Assembly: GCA_023374025.1 (NCBI GenBank) | Contig: SIJG01000016.1 | Location: 2,012,142-2,076,141, forward strand | Reading direction: 5' to 3' | Length of the DNA stretch: 64,000 bases | Source of the DNA: Heterodera schachtii | Lineage: Eukaryota; Nematoda; Chromadorea; Rhabditida; Heteroderidae | Shown here: positions 1 through 11,700 of the stretch, piece after piece | Layout: the number at the start of each line of letters is the position of its first letter | How positions within the stretch are numbered: position 1 is the first letter of the stretch | Notes under the pieces: generated by a model | The model's database searches: none | Seen by the model: the letters and a program-made list of their open reading frames with translations, nothing else | Told to the model about the DNA's origin: nothing | Translations under genes and position numbers: made by a program

Positions 1-292
1 GGCATTCGAAAGGAACCGCACCCAATTTATGTGGGTTCCGATCAATGGATTTACTGAAATATTGGCAAGAGTCATGATTTTTCCAGGGAAAGGGATAAAA
101 TTTTAGGGAGATTTGATAAAAGCTAATCATCCTTATTTTTTATTTTATCATTTTAAGGACACTGTGAAGCGCGCCCTCAACGAATTCAAGCGGACGCATC
201 AAGACGAATGGCACACGCATAAGCTTACATTCACTGAAGATCAGCTGCTGGTCCTTACAAATGTGATGATTTCGCCTTCATATTATGTTTAA
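1..292 (+). CDS. 3' end of an unrecognised gene entering from the left
   Basis: A 45-codon exon (158-292, TAA at 290-292) follows a T-rich tract and an AG acceptor at 156-157. It reads open in phase 0 from DTVKRALNEF to the C-terminal SPSYYV. It is charged and probably helical, with no motif I recognise. Upstream sequence at 2-106 is open in one frame (AFERNRTQF...) and may be part of the previous exon, but I see no convincing GT donor there. The gene begins outside the window, so its function cannot be judged. Confidence 0.5.
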
Positions 293-838
293 TCGGAATT
301 TTGTTATTAAATTTTTTATGATAAATTGATTATTGAAGATTTTTAATGCCATAACGAATTTAGATGATTAATGGGAAAAAGGAGGATTATTTGGCAAATT
401 ATTTTCCCATTCTGGTTTCTCCCAAACTCGGAAAGTGTAATTAAATAATTGTTTAATGTTATATCATAAATATTTATATTTAAAATATTTTAGGATATTT
501 ATTTCCTTGTCTTTCTATGATAAAAAATTCATGCAATTGCTTTTCTTTTTTAGGTTCTTCTACAGTAACTTTCATTCTCAATAATATTTTTGTTTTTATT
601 TGGCTTATTTCCCATTCTTCTACTAAATAATAAATGTGTCCGGATAAAAAGCCTGTTTATTAATTGCTTTCTAATGTCAAAAATGGCACTTTTCATTCAC
701 CTTCTGCAGCTGTGTTAATTCGAGATTTTCACCGTAACACTTTTGCCAATTAATTAATTAATTTCCATGTGCTCGTTTTAATGAATGCCATCGGCAGACA
801 ATTAAAATTTTGCTTCCAACTAATAAGGGTGATAAAGC
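293..838. other. Intergenic AT-rich DNA
   Basis: Spacer between the leftmost exon and the receptor gene. I see no coding signal, repeat or RNA gene; it presumably holds the receptor promoter. Confidence 0.5.
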
Positions 839-2346
839 ATGGATTTTGAAACTTTGGTGTTGTTCTTCGGTGCTGCAGCCGAATTGTTGGTCAATTTGGT
901 GGCCATTCCGTTGTCCGTGCTCAATCTGTGCGTTTTGGCACGCACTTCTGTCATCCATCCGAACATGAAATGCATTCTGATTTTCCAAAGCTTCATCCTT
1001 CTTACGGTAGCTCCGCTTTCTCAATCGCTTCATTTTCTCAATTGCTTCTTCCGTTCTCTGCTGCTTTTCAGCGCGGTTTCTGCCGTTTCGTCATTTGTCT
1101 GTTCAAATTCGTCCTTTTCGACCCAATCGGTGCCGAATACGGCGCCTTCTTTCCGCCCCTTACCAAGGTGTACTTCTTCGGCATTTACGCCCGCAATTTC
1201 GTGCTCCACGTGCTGATCATCGAGCGTGTGCTTGCCACTGTTTTGGTTCGTTCCTATGAACGGCAACGGGGCCATCTGTTCACTTTGGCGTGGTGCCCAT
1301 TTGCGGTAACATCAAACTCTGTTAATGATGGTGTCGGTGTCATCTTTCTTTTGTTTTCCAATTAGCAATTTAATTGCATTTCCTTTTGCTCGCCAGATGG
1401 CATTTGCCTTTTATGTGTCCATCTCTTCGGCCACTCGCAGCAGTTTTAAGCTGTCTAAAAGTCTAATTATGACATCGGTCCAATTTGTGGTCGGAGCCGT
1501 GGAATTGGCCATCTTTTATCAGCTGTGCCGTTACAACTCATTAAGCTACCAAAAAATGCTGCACAGCCAACGCAGCACTCACAATCTTTCGTTGCGTTAT
1601 CAGGTGATCATCATCCAATCCCAAAATATTGCTTAATTAATTAATCGTTTTCGTTTTTAGCTTTCCGAAAACATTCGCATTGGCAAACAGCTGATCCCTC
1701 CGTTGTCACTGAATTTGTGCAACATTGCCACTGCTACGGTCGTTTTGTTGTGGAGTTATTTCGAATTGCCTAAATTCCATTTGCTCTATGTTCTAATTGC
1801 ATTTTTGGCTTCCATCATCGGACTTCTCATTGAGCTGTTCATTATAACGTAAAATCTAAAATTCACGGCTCGCTATTTTTACTGATGAATTTGCGGATTT
1901 TTAATCAACATTTTATTGAGCTTTTTTATTTTTCAAGTTTTATTCTTACCGTATTTATTGAATTAGAGCACCCGGGGGCTCTATTTTTCAAACCCCCTCA
2001 AAGGGGGGGGGGCTTTATTTTAGGGGCGGGGTCTACTTCAATAAATACGGTATTTTGGGTATTTAGATGCCATCCATATTTGAAGAGAGATTTATGCCAG
2101 ATTTTAAATAAGTTTGGCAAAACGTTCGGACTGAACCTCATTCGAAACAATCGCCGAATTGGCGATGAAACGGCAGCAGCGAATGTGAACGTGTTGGACA
2201 TGAATAGTGCTGCTGGGATTGCGCAGAGGGATCTGATCAGCGGAAGGACAATGATCGAACACTCAAAGCCCGAGGAACATTTTGCCATTTTGAAAAACGC
2301 ATGGGAAGGGACCAACAGTCGGACGACAAACGGACGAGTGATGTGA
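839..2346 (+). CDS. Seven-transmembrane serpentine chemoreceptor (Sra superfamily, Sre/Srab-like)
   Basis: Five exons (839-1006, 1072-1305, 1397-1603, 1661-1848, 2067-2346) join in frame into about 358 residues, a normal length for a nematode GPCR. All introns are GT-AG. Hydrophobic segments alternate with charged loops. The short motifs IIERVLATVLVRSYER, YQLSENIRIGKQLIP and CHPYLKRDL resemble conserved blocks of the Sre/Srab families. The C-terminal tail is long and polar. Such receptors sit in sensory neuron membranes and detect environmental or host chemicals; the ligand here is unknown. The start at 839 is the first Met of the first TM segment, and an upstream exon cannot be excluded. Intron 4 contains a small TA-flanked inverted-repeat element. 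The family assignment at Sre versus Srab level is uncertain. Confidence 0.8.
1949..2050. mobile_element. Small TA-flanked inverted-repeat element in receptor intron 4
   Basis: A 102-bp element with termini CCGTATTTATTGAA and its inverse, flanked by TA at 1947-1948 and 2051-2052. The interior is rich in C and G runs with an AGAGC...GCTCT arm. Termini and interior match the element at 11844-12035. A TA duplication fits a Tc1/mariner-type non-autonomous element. Confidence 0.7.
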
Positions 2347-2756
2347 CAGATACTGCGATTGGACGATTCCGATACCGACAAAGATGACATTTCTAACTTA
2401 TTGTTTTTGTCGATTTATTCCCCCATTTTTCCAACTTTGCTCTTTTCTTATGCTATAAATCCAAAGTTTACATTTTCAAAAAACAAAAAGAGCAATTAAA
2501 TTAGAAAAGGCACCTTAAATATTTTTAATAATGCATCATCTTCTAATTGTAAGGATATTATATTTTTAGTAGGGCTGCTCGAAATTCGCGGTTTCATTCC
2601 TCAGAAATTTCGACTTTCGAGCGGCCCAATACTTACATAAATTTAAGGTTTAACAGTTCAGCATTTATCGCCTGTGATAAATACAGTAGTACATACATGT
2701 GTACTTTTCAACAATTAACTACGGTAAGTCGTCACTTTCGTTCATTCTTCGCCGGT
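2347..2756. other. Convergent intergenic spacer
   Basis: Lies between the ends of the receptor gene (+) and the poly(A)-polymerase-like gene (-). It contains a short inverted repeat at about 2572-2633 (GGGCTGCTCGAAA ... TTTCGAGCGGCCC), perhaps a decayed foldback element. No coding signal was seen. Confidence 0.45.
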
Positions 2757-5700
2757 TCAACCAACAAATTCGGCCAATTGTTCGCCGGTCAACAATTTCG
2801 ACTTCAATTCGATGTTTAATTTGCTAATCTCTTTGCCAATGTCACTTTGTTCAAGAATGGCAAAATAAGCTCTGATATCCTTTAAATTTCGCGCTTCGAT
2901 TGGATTATACTTCAAATAATGCTTTTTTATAATTTGGTCGAATCGGTCCAATAAATTGTCAATTCTAGCGAAATTTGCTGCCAATTTTACACCAATTAGC
3001 CACATTTTGCATGATTGTGGTCTAAACGATCAGTCTCGGGTTTTTGGTTCTCGAGACAAGGAAAATTCAACTCTCAAATAAGTACCTGAAATTCGTCTGA
3101 ACAAATTTTACCGAAAGTTCACAATTTTCTCGGTAAACACCGGGGAACAGACGACTTTCCAAAACAATGTTTTCTTCACCGCTTACATCGATGGTATAAA
3201 CAATTTGTAAACGAATTCGGCCATCGACAAATTGGCAAAAATTGGCATCGCTTTTCTCTTTTTGGGCCAAACAATTAATCACAATAAAATGGTCGTACTT
3301 AAACAGTTAATGGATTATTATAATTAGGGCTGGGAATTATATGCACATGCATATTTTTTTCCTGGACTGTGGGAGGCCTGAAACGCACGAAAAACATGTT
3401 TTTAGCTTGATTTGAAGCTTCTAGGACGTATTTCCATATGCATATTTTGCATATTTGTGCATATTTCGCGATTTATGTGCATATTTGCATATTTGTGCAT
3501 ATTTTGGAATTTCATGCATATTTTATGTGCATATTTGAGAATTTTTTCAACAAATCCTCTATTAAAACGGCCCCCTCTATTAAAGCGATCATTTGGGCCT
3601 CTGATGACCGAAAATTTTTCAAAAATATCATTTTTTGAGGCTTTTTCTAATAAAATGTAACTTTTTAAAAAATTGGAATTTATGCCAAAAAATAGGCAAA
3701 AAATAGAAAATTCTCCATTTTTTTTCTCAACTTTCTTCAAAATAAATAAATTTTACTTTTATTTGTATTTTTGGTTCTAAAATGATTATTAATACTATTT
3801 TTTTTTTAGCTATTTTCGGGTTTTTTATGCCAAAATTTAACAAAATTGAAGAAATTTGTAAAATTTGCCCTCAATTTGGAAAAATTTATGTGCATATTTT
3901 TCACTTTTTATGTGCATATTTTGCAATTTTTGGTGCATATTTTATGCGCATATTTTGCAATTTTTGGTGCATATTTTATGCGCATATTTTGCGATTTTAT
4001 GTGCATATAATTCCCAGCCCTAATTATAATAATATTTTTATTTTTTACTTTTTCTTCAAATGGCACCGAATGATTAAGCAAATCGGCCCAATCGAACGGC
4101 GGCGCCCTTTTCATCGCCTTTTTATGTGCTAAAGTAAATAACAATTAAATAAATAAAAAATAAAACAAAATTATAGAATTAAAAAGAATTATTATATAAT
4201 TACAAAGAATTTAATTTTTATAATTCAAATAAAAAAAAATCAAAATTTCTTCCATTTTAAATACCCAAAATACTCATAAAAAAACCCTGCCATTTGACTT
4301 GCCCTCATTCAGTTCCTGCTGAATTATTTTTACGGTGGAATGTGTGACCATTTTTGACGCATTTTGGACGGGAAAAAAGGGCGTAAAAATGGGCATTTTC
4401 TGTTCCAAAGGATTTCGAATGAAAAAGGGGTCCAAATTGGCTTGGTAATCGCTTTGTGTTAATTGTACTGGCACATTAAATGGCCTAAAATTGAAAAAAA
4501 TATATAATTTGTCTATTTTTTCAATTTTTACCTTGAAACATAAAATAAGAAAAATTTTTCCACCAAAAATGGCACTGTCGAATTTGGGAAGAGTAATACG
4601 ATTTTGGATGCCATTACGGTGAGCATAATGCCATTGAAATATCCAAATTTGTTGGAGTAAATGTAATTGTCTAAATTTGTTTTACTTTTTCCCTAATATT
4701 TTAATTTTCTCACTTTTCGCCCACAATTTCAATGTCAGAAGCAAAAGGCGGAAATTCTTTTCGTTTTTGTTCGGCTCTTTCTTTTTTTGATTTTGCGCAT
4801 TTTGGTCCAAAATTTGCTCCCAATTTCCGTTGTGCGTTACGCCAAATAAATTGCCAATGTACAAAATGGAACGGTACCCTAATTAATAATTAAATAATGA
4901 GCAAAATCATAAATAAAATTTGAAATTTAAATTTTACCAGACAAAGTCCGAAGTATTTTTTTATGTTCAAAGTTTGTAACATCGAATTTCTTAACAAAAT
5001 TTGACAAATTTTCGTCGCTTATTTTCAGTGGTAAATTTTTTCGGTATGGAACAGAAACAAAAGGCACGTCAAAATCAATGCCATCGAATTTGAATTTGAT
5101 AATTAGAACTGTGCCGTAAGTTATTTTGACCAGTTCTGTCACATTTTGGCACTTAATTGGGTGAATTACGGGAACAATTTGAATTTAATTCATTATTTAT
5201 TTTTGGTTTTTTTAATAATTAAACTTTATTTAACTTTTTATTTTATTTCCTAAATATTTTTTAATTATAAAATTATTCACTTCACACAGCCGACAATAAA
5301 ATGACGTCGCTTTTTCCATTTCCATTTGGCATTTGCTTTCCCTACAAAATGTTTTCTCCGTGCCGAAAAAGTCAGCTTTTCGAATGGCTTTTGCCGGAAC
5401 CACACAGGTCAAATCGATGTCCGATTCGGCAGAATGAGTGCCGAGAAGAAAGGAGCCGGAAATGAGCAGGCGCGCACGATTGGCAGACTGAATTAAAACA
5501 ATTAAAAAGACAAATAAATTGACAACGATGGACCGTTTAATTTAATTCGTGTTAATGACACAATTAGCATTATCAAATGATATCAAAAACTGTCCAACGC
5601 TTAATAAATTAATTCCCTGCCCCAAAAACACTCAAATAAAAATTGGCAATTTATTTTTGCTATTTTTGGCCAAATGCGTTATTTTTTTCTCACCCATTCC

Positions 5701-8700
5701 TCAACCATTGAATGGATTTTGATCAGTGCATTTTTTATTTGCTCCTCATTTTCTTCTTGGTAATTTGCGTTTTCAAAATTGTGTAAATATTTTTCCAACT
5801 TAAATTAATTAATTAATTATTTTTATTTTACTTTAATTAAAACTTTTCTTGTCGCTGTTAATTCTTTCATTTTATAGGCCTCCGTTGTTATTTGTTGTGA
5901 CAATTTTGCGAACATTGGCATAATTTGTCTGTTGTGCCAATCTTTTGTGACCAAATTTTGTGCGTATAATTCGCTGTCTAAATTTATTTTCAAATTAAAT
6001 AATAATTAATTATTTTTAATACCAATTTTTATTTGTTGCTCCATTTTTGCCCACTCCCTTTTTAAGTGCTCAAAATGAATTGGGTCGAATTTTGTGCCGA
6101 CAATTTTAAACAGTTTTTTCGCCTTCTGTTCGTTTCCCAATTCGTCCCATTTCGTCCGATATTTCTCATCTTCGATAATTAAAAATGCGTATTTTCTGAC
6201 GACAATTTGCTGCATTAATTGCAATTTTTCAATTTCGAAAGTGTCACTTTTGGACATTCCGTCAAAAAAGTTGAATCCCTCCAAATGAGCCAAAAGGTTC
6301 AACAAAGTGTAGAAAAGTTTGTTGAGAAATGCCCACAGATTTTCAATGCTGTCAATGTTTAGGGTGAATGCCACTTCTTTGATCACTGTCCACAATTGGA
6401 CCGAATTTTTGGCTTTTTGTCCATCGAAAAAATATTTTTGGGGGTTCAATCGAAGCAATTGTTGCATCGTTTTAATCCGCTGCTCAATTTCATGCACAAG
6501 TGTTCCTATCAAAAGCACCATTTGTTTTTCTGTTGAACTTTTTTCGCCGGTTCCTTTGAACTTTTCGTACAGAAAAGTGTCTTCACAGAATGCTAATGAA
6601 TGATTGATTAATGATTAAATATTATAATTGGCATAATTAACAAAAAATTGGGTTTGCTCCGCTTAAATTTTAATTAGCCCATTTTCACCTTTTAATGGAA
6701 CGATCGCCTCGTAAACTGTGCGACTGTCCAATTCCTTTGCCTTTAATTCTGCCAAAAAACGTCGCAATCTTTCCATGGCTTTTTGTCGCCGCTTTTCCTT
6801 TGAGTCAATCGCTTTTTCTGACCTTTCTTTGTTTGGGCTCGCTGCTGCTGAATTTTCCTCACTTTCGCCTTCACTTTCTCCAAAAACTGATCAAAATTTG
6901 CAATTTATCATTAAATCAAAAAACATTTTATTATTTTTTTCTATTTAAATTTATTTAATTATTTTGCTTTTTTGACTGACTTTTGTCCTCTGTCGATGTT
7001 TTGTCCGCTTCGTTTGCGTTCTTCGGACTTTCCGTCGTTTCGCCTTCCGTAATTTCCTCCTCCTCCTCCGCTTCAATTTGTAAATTGTTTTTTTCTATTT
7101 TTGAATTTTGTTTTAAATTTTTATCCATTTGAATTTCCGATGAAAATTCCATTTTATTGTAATAAATGCCAGCGGCGCGGAAGAATTTTTCCAATTTTTC
7201 GGAGTCCAAAAATTGCAAAAAATTTCTTCGTTTTTCCACGTCCCCATTCAGTGCTAAATTTAGAGGAAAATTAATTTTAATTGAATTTAATAAATTTTTT
7301 TGCAAATTAAAAATACTTCTGATTAATTGGCCAAATGATGGGGCTTCTTTTTCACTTTTTGTTAATAAATTTTCCAATTTTGAAAAGTGCATTTTCTGAA
7401 TTTCTTTAAGTGTCGGCACATTTTCCATCTGTGGCTGATCAGTCGTTTTTTCTTCCTCTTCAATCAATTTTTGAATTTTCTCAACAATTTTACTGAGTTT
7501 TTTAACTCCATTTTTATCGAATAATAATTTTCCAATTTCTGAAATAAATAAAACAAATGTTTTATATGTTTAATGATTAGTGATTAGCATAAATTATCAT
7601 TTATTTCTTTCCAATTAATTAATTAACTCATTCATTCATTAATTACGCGGTAATAAATTTCTGATTTTTATGCCCAAAAAATTGGCTTTTTCCTTTTGCA
7701 AATTGCTCCCTTCGTACGAAATGCGCACAAATAAGCATAATTTGCTCATTAATTCTTGCATTGGTTTACTCAATTTGTCAACTTCTTCTCCCATTAAATT
7801 CATTGCCACAAATAAATCGGCCGCAATTTTTTCGTTTTGTTTTTCAATTGGCGAAAAGGCGGTCAAAACGCCAAGGTAATGGTTGAGCAGCCAATTTTCA
7901 TTTGAAAAGACTAATTATTGTAAATGATAGGGAGATATTATTATTTATTTATTTTTGCAAAAGTAGTGGATACTTTTGAGGCTTAATTTAAATTTTAATT
8001 GGAATTTTATGGATATATTTTAATCATATTTCATTTTTGGAGAATTTTTTGAAATTAGACGAAAATTTCTGAAAAAGAATCACAACTTCTTTTTTATTGC
8101 GACGAGCAAATAAAATTTTTTGGATTTCTCCTCCTAAAAAACAAATATTATTTAAAGGAAAAATGAATTTATTTTAGTTTTCATTGAAAAATCATATTGT
8201 TTTTTTTTTGCATATTTTACAGTTTTTATCTGCGCGTATTAATGATTTTTGTCCATGTAAATTAGTCACTATTAATATTTTTAAATTAATTTTTCATTTT
8301 AATTAATTGTGATTAATTAGTTATAAATAAATATTCGTTTTACATTTTTTATTCAGCAGTTTTAGTTGCATTTTTGGCCTTTCCCACAGTTTAATTATGC
8401 CGTTTAGGTACAGTAATTGCTCAAGTTTCGCTACCGTACCGCGCTGTTCGCGTACGATAATTAAAAATTCGGCGTTTTCTTCAGTCCCATCATTTAAAAG
8501 CGTGTCGATTAATTCAAAATGTTTATTTTTCAGCATTTTGCGTTGCTCTCTCACAGTTTTTGCCATTTCCGCACCATAACATTGCCAATTCGCTGGCCAT
8601 TTCTCTTTAGCGTTAAACGTTAGGTCCGTCAAATATTTCAAATAGTCAATCAGCGGACAAACGAAACGCCAAGTTTCGTTTTTGCCATTTTTGAAATGGG

Positions 8701-11700
8701 CGATGATTCGGAGGATGGCAATTGTTTCAGCTTTCGCTTTGGCACAGTCGCACATTATTTGCGAATTTTCCAACGCGTCGTTGGCCAAAATTTGTTCTCG
8801 ATATTTTATGGACTGAATTAACAATTTCAATGACAGAATATTTTCCGCGGAAATCGCTTCTGCCGAATTGCCATTTTGAAGAATTTTTTTGTACAGCGAA
8901 AAGATTTCGTTGTGCTCAAAATTTGCTAAAGAAAAAAATTCATTCATTTTAAATTGCCAATTAACAAACCGAAGTGACTAAATGCGGGAAAATCTAACGC
9001 ATTTCCATTGACAAATTGAAGAAATTGGGGAAATTGTTGGAATAAAAAGCGCAAAACGAACGAATGAATTCGCTCGAATTTCGGGGAAATGAGTAGCGAC
9101 CGGCGCATAATATCTTTTGCTGTTGTTTCATCGTTTTCACAATTCGGCTTCGCCCATTTTTGAAACGAATTTTGAGAGGAATTGGCCAAATGATCGCGCT
9201 TAAAACAAAATAATTATTCATCGAAATTCATTTTTTTTAATTTATTTCACTTTTTCCAATTCCCACAAATTGTCCCCCATTTCGCTGCTTGTCAATTGCT
9301 TCGTTTCGTTTTCATTTGCCAACGCTTCGTTCTGCGCAGCCCATAAAGTAAAGCTTTCCAAATAGCACACTTTGGCCAATTTTCGGTCTTTTCCGCTCAA
9401 TTTTGACAGAATTTGCTTCAATTTGGCATTTTCGACCTCAACTTCAATTGCCATTCGCTTTAATTTCGCATTTTCCTTCGCTTTTAATGGGCGGAGTTTC
9501 GCCAAAAGATTTTCCCGTAAAATTTCGAAGTAAAAACAGAAAACAGAAAGTGTCAAATTGTCTTTGGTTTCGCCATTGTCCTCATCCCCCAGTATTAGCT
9601 TTTCATATAATTGCATTATGTTGAATGATTCGGCATTTTCTAAATTCGTTTTTCAATTTTTAAATTGTCAATTGTTGGCATTTTGTAAAACTCACCGTAA
9701 CCCGTCAAGTTTTTTGTCTCTTTTTTCGCCATGCTTCCAATAATTAGTTGTTCAAACATTTGCGAATCTTTTGAAATCATTCTCTCCAACCGTTCTCTGT
9801 CAATGTAAATTGCTAAAAATTGGCAAAATTAAATTTTCCGCTAATTTTACTGCTTTTCGCCCCAATTTGTTCAAATTACTTTTCAGTTTTGCCCGAAATT
9901 CGTCATTTTGAACAAGAAGCTCCTTCAGAGTTTCGTTGTGAGTCGAAGCCAAAAATGGGATTACGGCGTGCCACCAATCATCTGGTTGTCCAATTCCGCC
10001 TAATTTGCACTTAATTGCTCCCAATGTGAACAGATGTTGCATTGAATTATTAATGGCATGGACACTGTTCAAGTCGGGCACAGAATCTATCACATTTTCG
10101 GTTATTGTAAATGCTTCGTCCACAATTTCTTGTTGGTCACTTTTTGGCAAAATTTTTGCTTTATGAATGGTAAACCTAAGAAAAATTTGTTTATTTTTTA
10201 CACTTTCAAATTTAAAGAAATCAAAAAATAAAATTAAGCGCAAAATGGTGGCACACAACGATCAATGTTCTCGTTTCCTTTGAGTAAATACGAAAAAAAA
10301 AAAAATTTGTTTTGGAATCATTAAAAAGTCTTCCGGACTAAAACCCGCGAAGTTTTCTTTTCGAGACTCTCGAGCCTAATCTTAAACAGAATCAAACCCT
10401 TAAACACATGCCATTTATAATAGACAAGCATGTTAAGCAACAGTTCGGCCTTCAGCCAGACAATCTCTTCATTTTGGTAATCCAAAAAGCGAATGTAATT
10501 TCGCACTTCTATTTTTGTGATTTGGCCAATTGACAATTCTAAAACATTGTCCAAAATGCCCGATTGGTTAATTAATGCTTTAATATTACCGTTTCGGCAC
10601 ATCCTTTGAAGTTCCGCGTATTTGTGAAATATATTTAAGGCCAATTCATGTCCAGTGTTTCTGTCCTTGTCCATGTAAAATCTGTTCAGTCTGTACACAG
10701 CCGCCTTCTCTTCGGCCACTGAATTTTTCAGAAATTCGGAAAATGCATTTTCCGATCGGTTCAGTCCGATCATTCTGAGCGTGTGCTGCTCCAACAGCTC
10801 ATCTCGCATTGTGCCCAGGTTTTGGGCCAACAAATGAACAATTCCAATTTTGTCGGATCGTTTTTTCTGAGTTCTTTTTTTGTTGTACAGTTGAGCCAAC
10901 GCATGCCAAAATGAATACACTTCCATCGCCGAGTTTTTTGAAATGTTTTGCAAAATTTTCACAAATTTACGGTCCCATAATTCTTCAAAATCTTTCAAAA
11001 AAATTTCTTTTTGCCTTTTTTGGGGGTCGAATTTTTTAACAGTTAAAACTTTGGCAAATATTTCAAAAATGCGAGCAAAAAATATGCGAATTGCGAGCCG
11101 AAACTCAGCAGTTTCCGACTGTTTTTTGTCATAAAAAAGCATTTCGACATAATTTTGTGACAATTTTTGATCATTAATTACATCTAAATATATTATTAAT
11201 GGACATATTAATTAAATTGCCTTTTTATTTTTAATTATTTATTTCGTTTGATAATTAATTTTCGCTTAAGCTTTTATTACCAATTGACATTATTAGGGGA
11301 TGTTGGAATTCAAGCTCTTCTACCAAATTTTCTCCAATTAATTTTGCAATTTCATTTTTAATTGAAAGAATTTTTTCGTTATTTTTCATCAAATTTTCAG
11401 AGCGCAATGTTCGCATTTTATAAGCAAATTCTGTTTCAACATTAACTTTGCTCTCATCAAAATATTCAGACATTTTCCTAAATTATTTTTTTTATTATTT
11501 TAATTATAATATATATTTTAAATTACCATTTATAAGCTGTGCCTTTTGTATTATTTCTCCCAATTTTTATTTCGCCTTTTTCTTCCTTTGAATTGGTCAA
11601 TAATAAAAATGAAATTGCGCTGTAATGCAATATTTTTCGGTCCTCAACGAATTTTTCGATATGCTTTTTTGATGTTTTGTCCATTTTGTCACCTTTTTCC

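Noticed and set aside
5679..5693. TAA after WVRKK as the end of a separate upstream gene
   Set aside because: A strong GTGAGA donor at 5693 splices in phase 0 to the next exon, and the preceding helix matches the start of poly(A) polymerase, so the frame continues.
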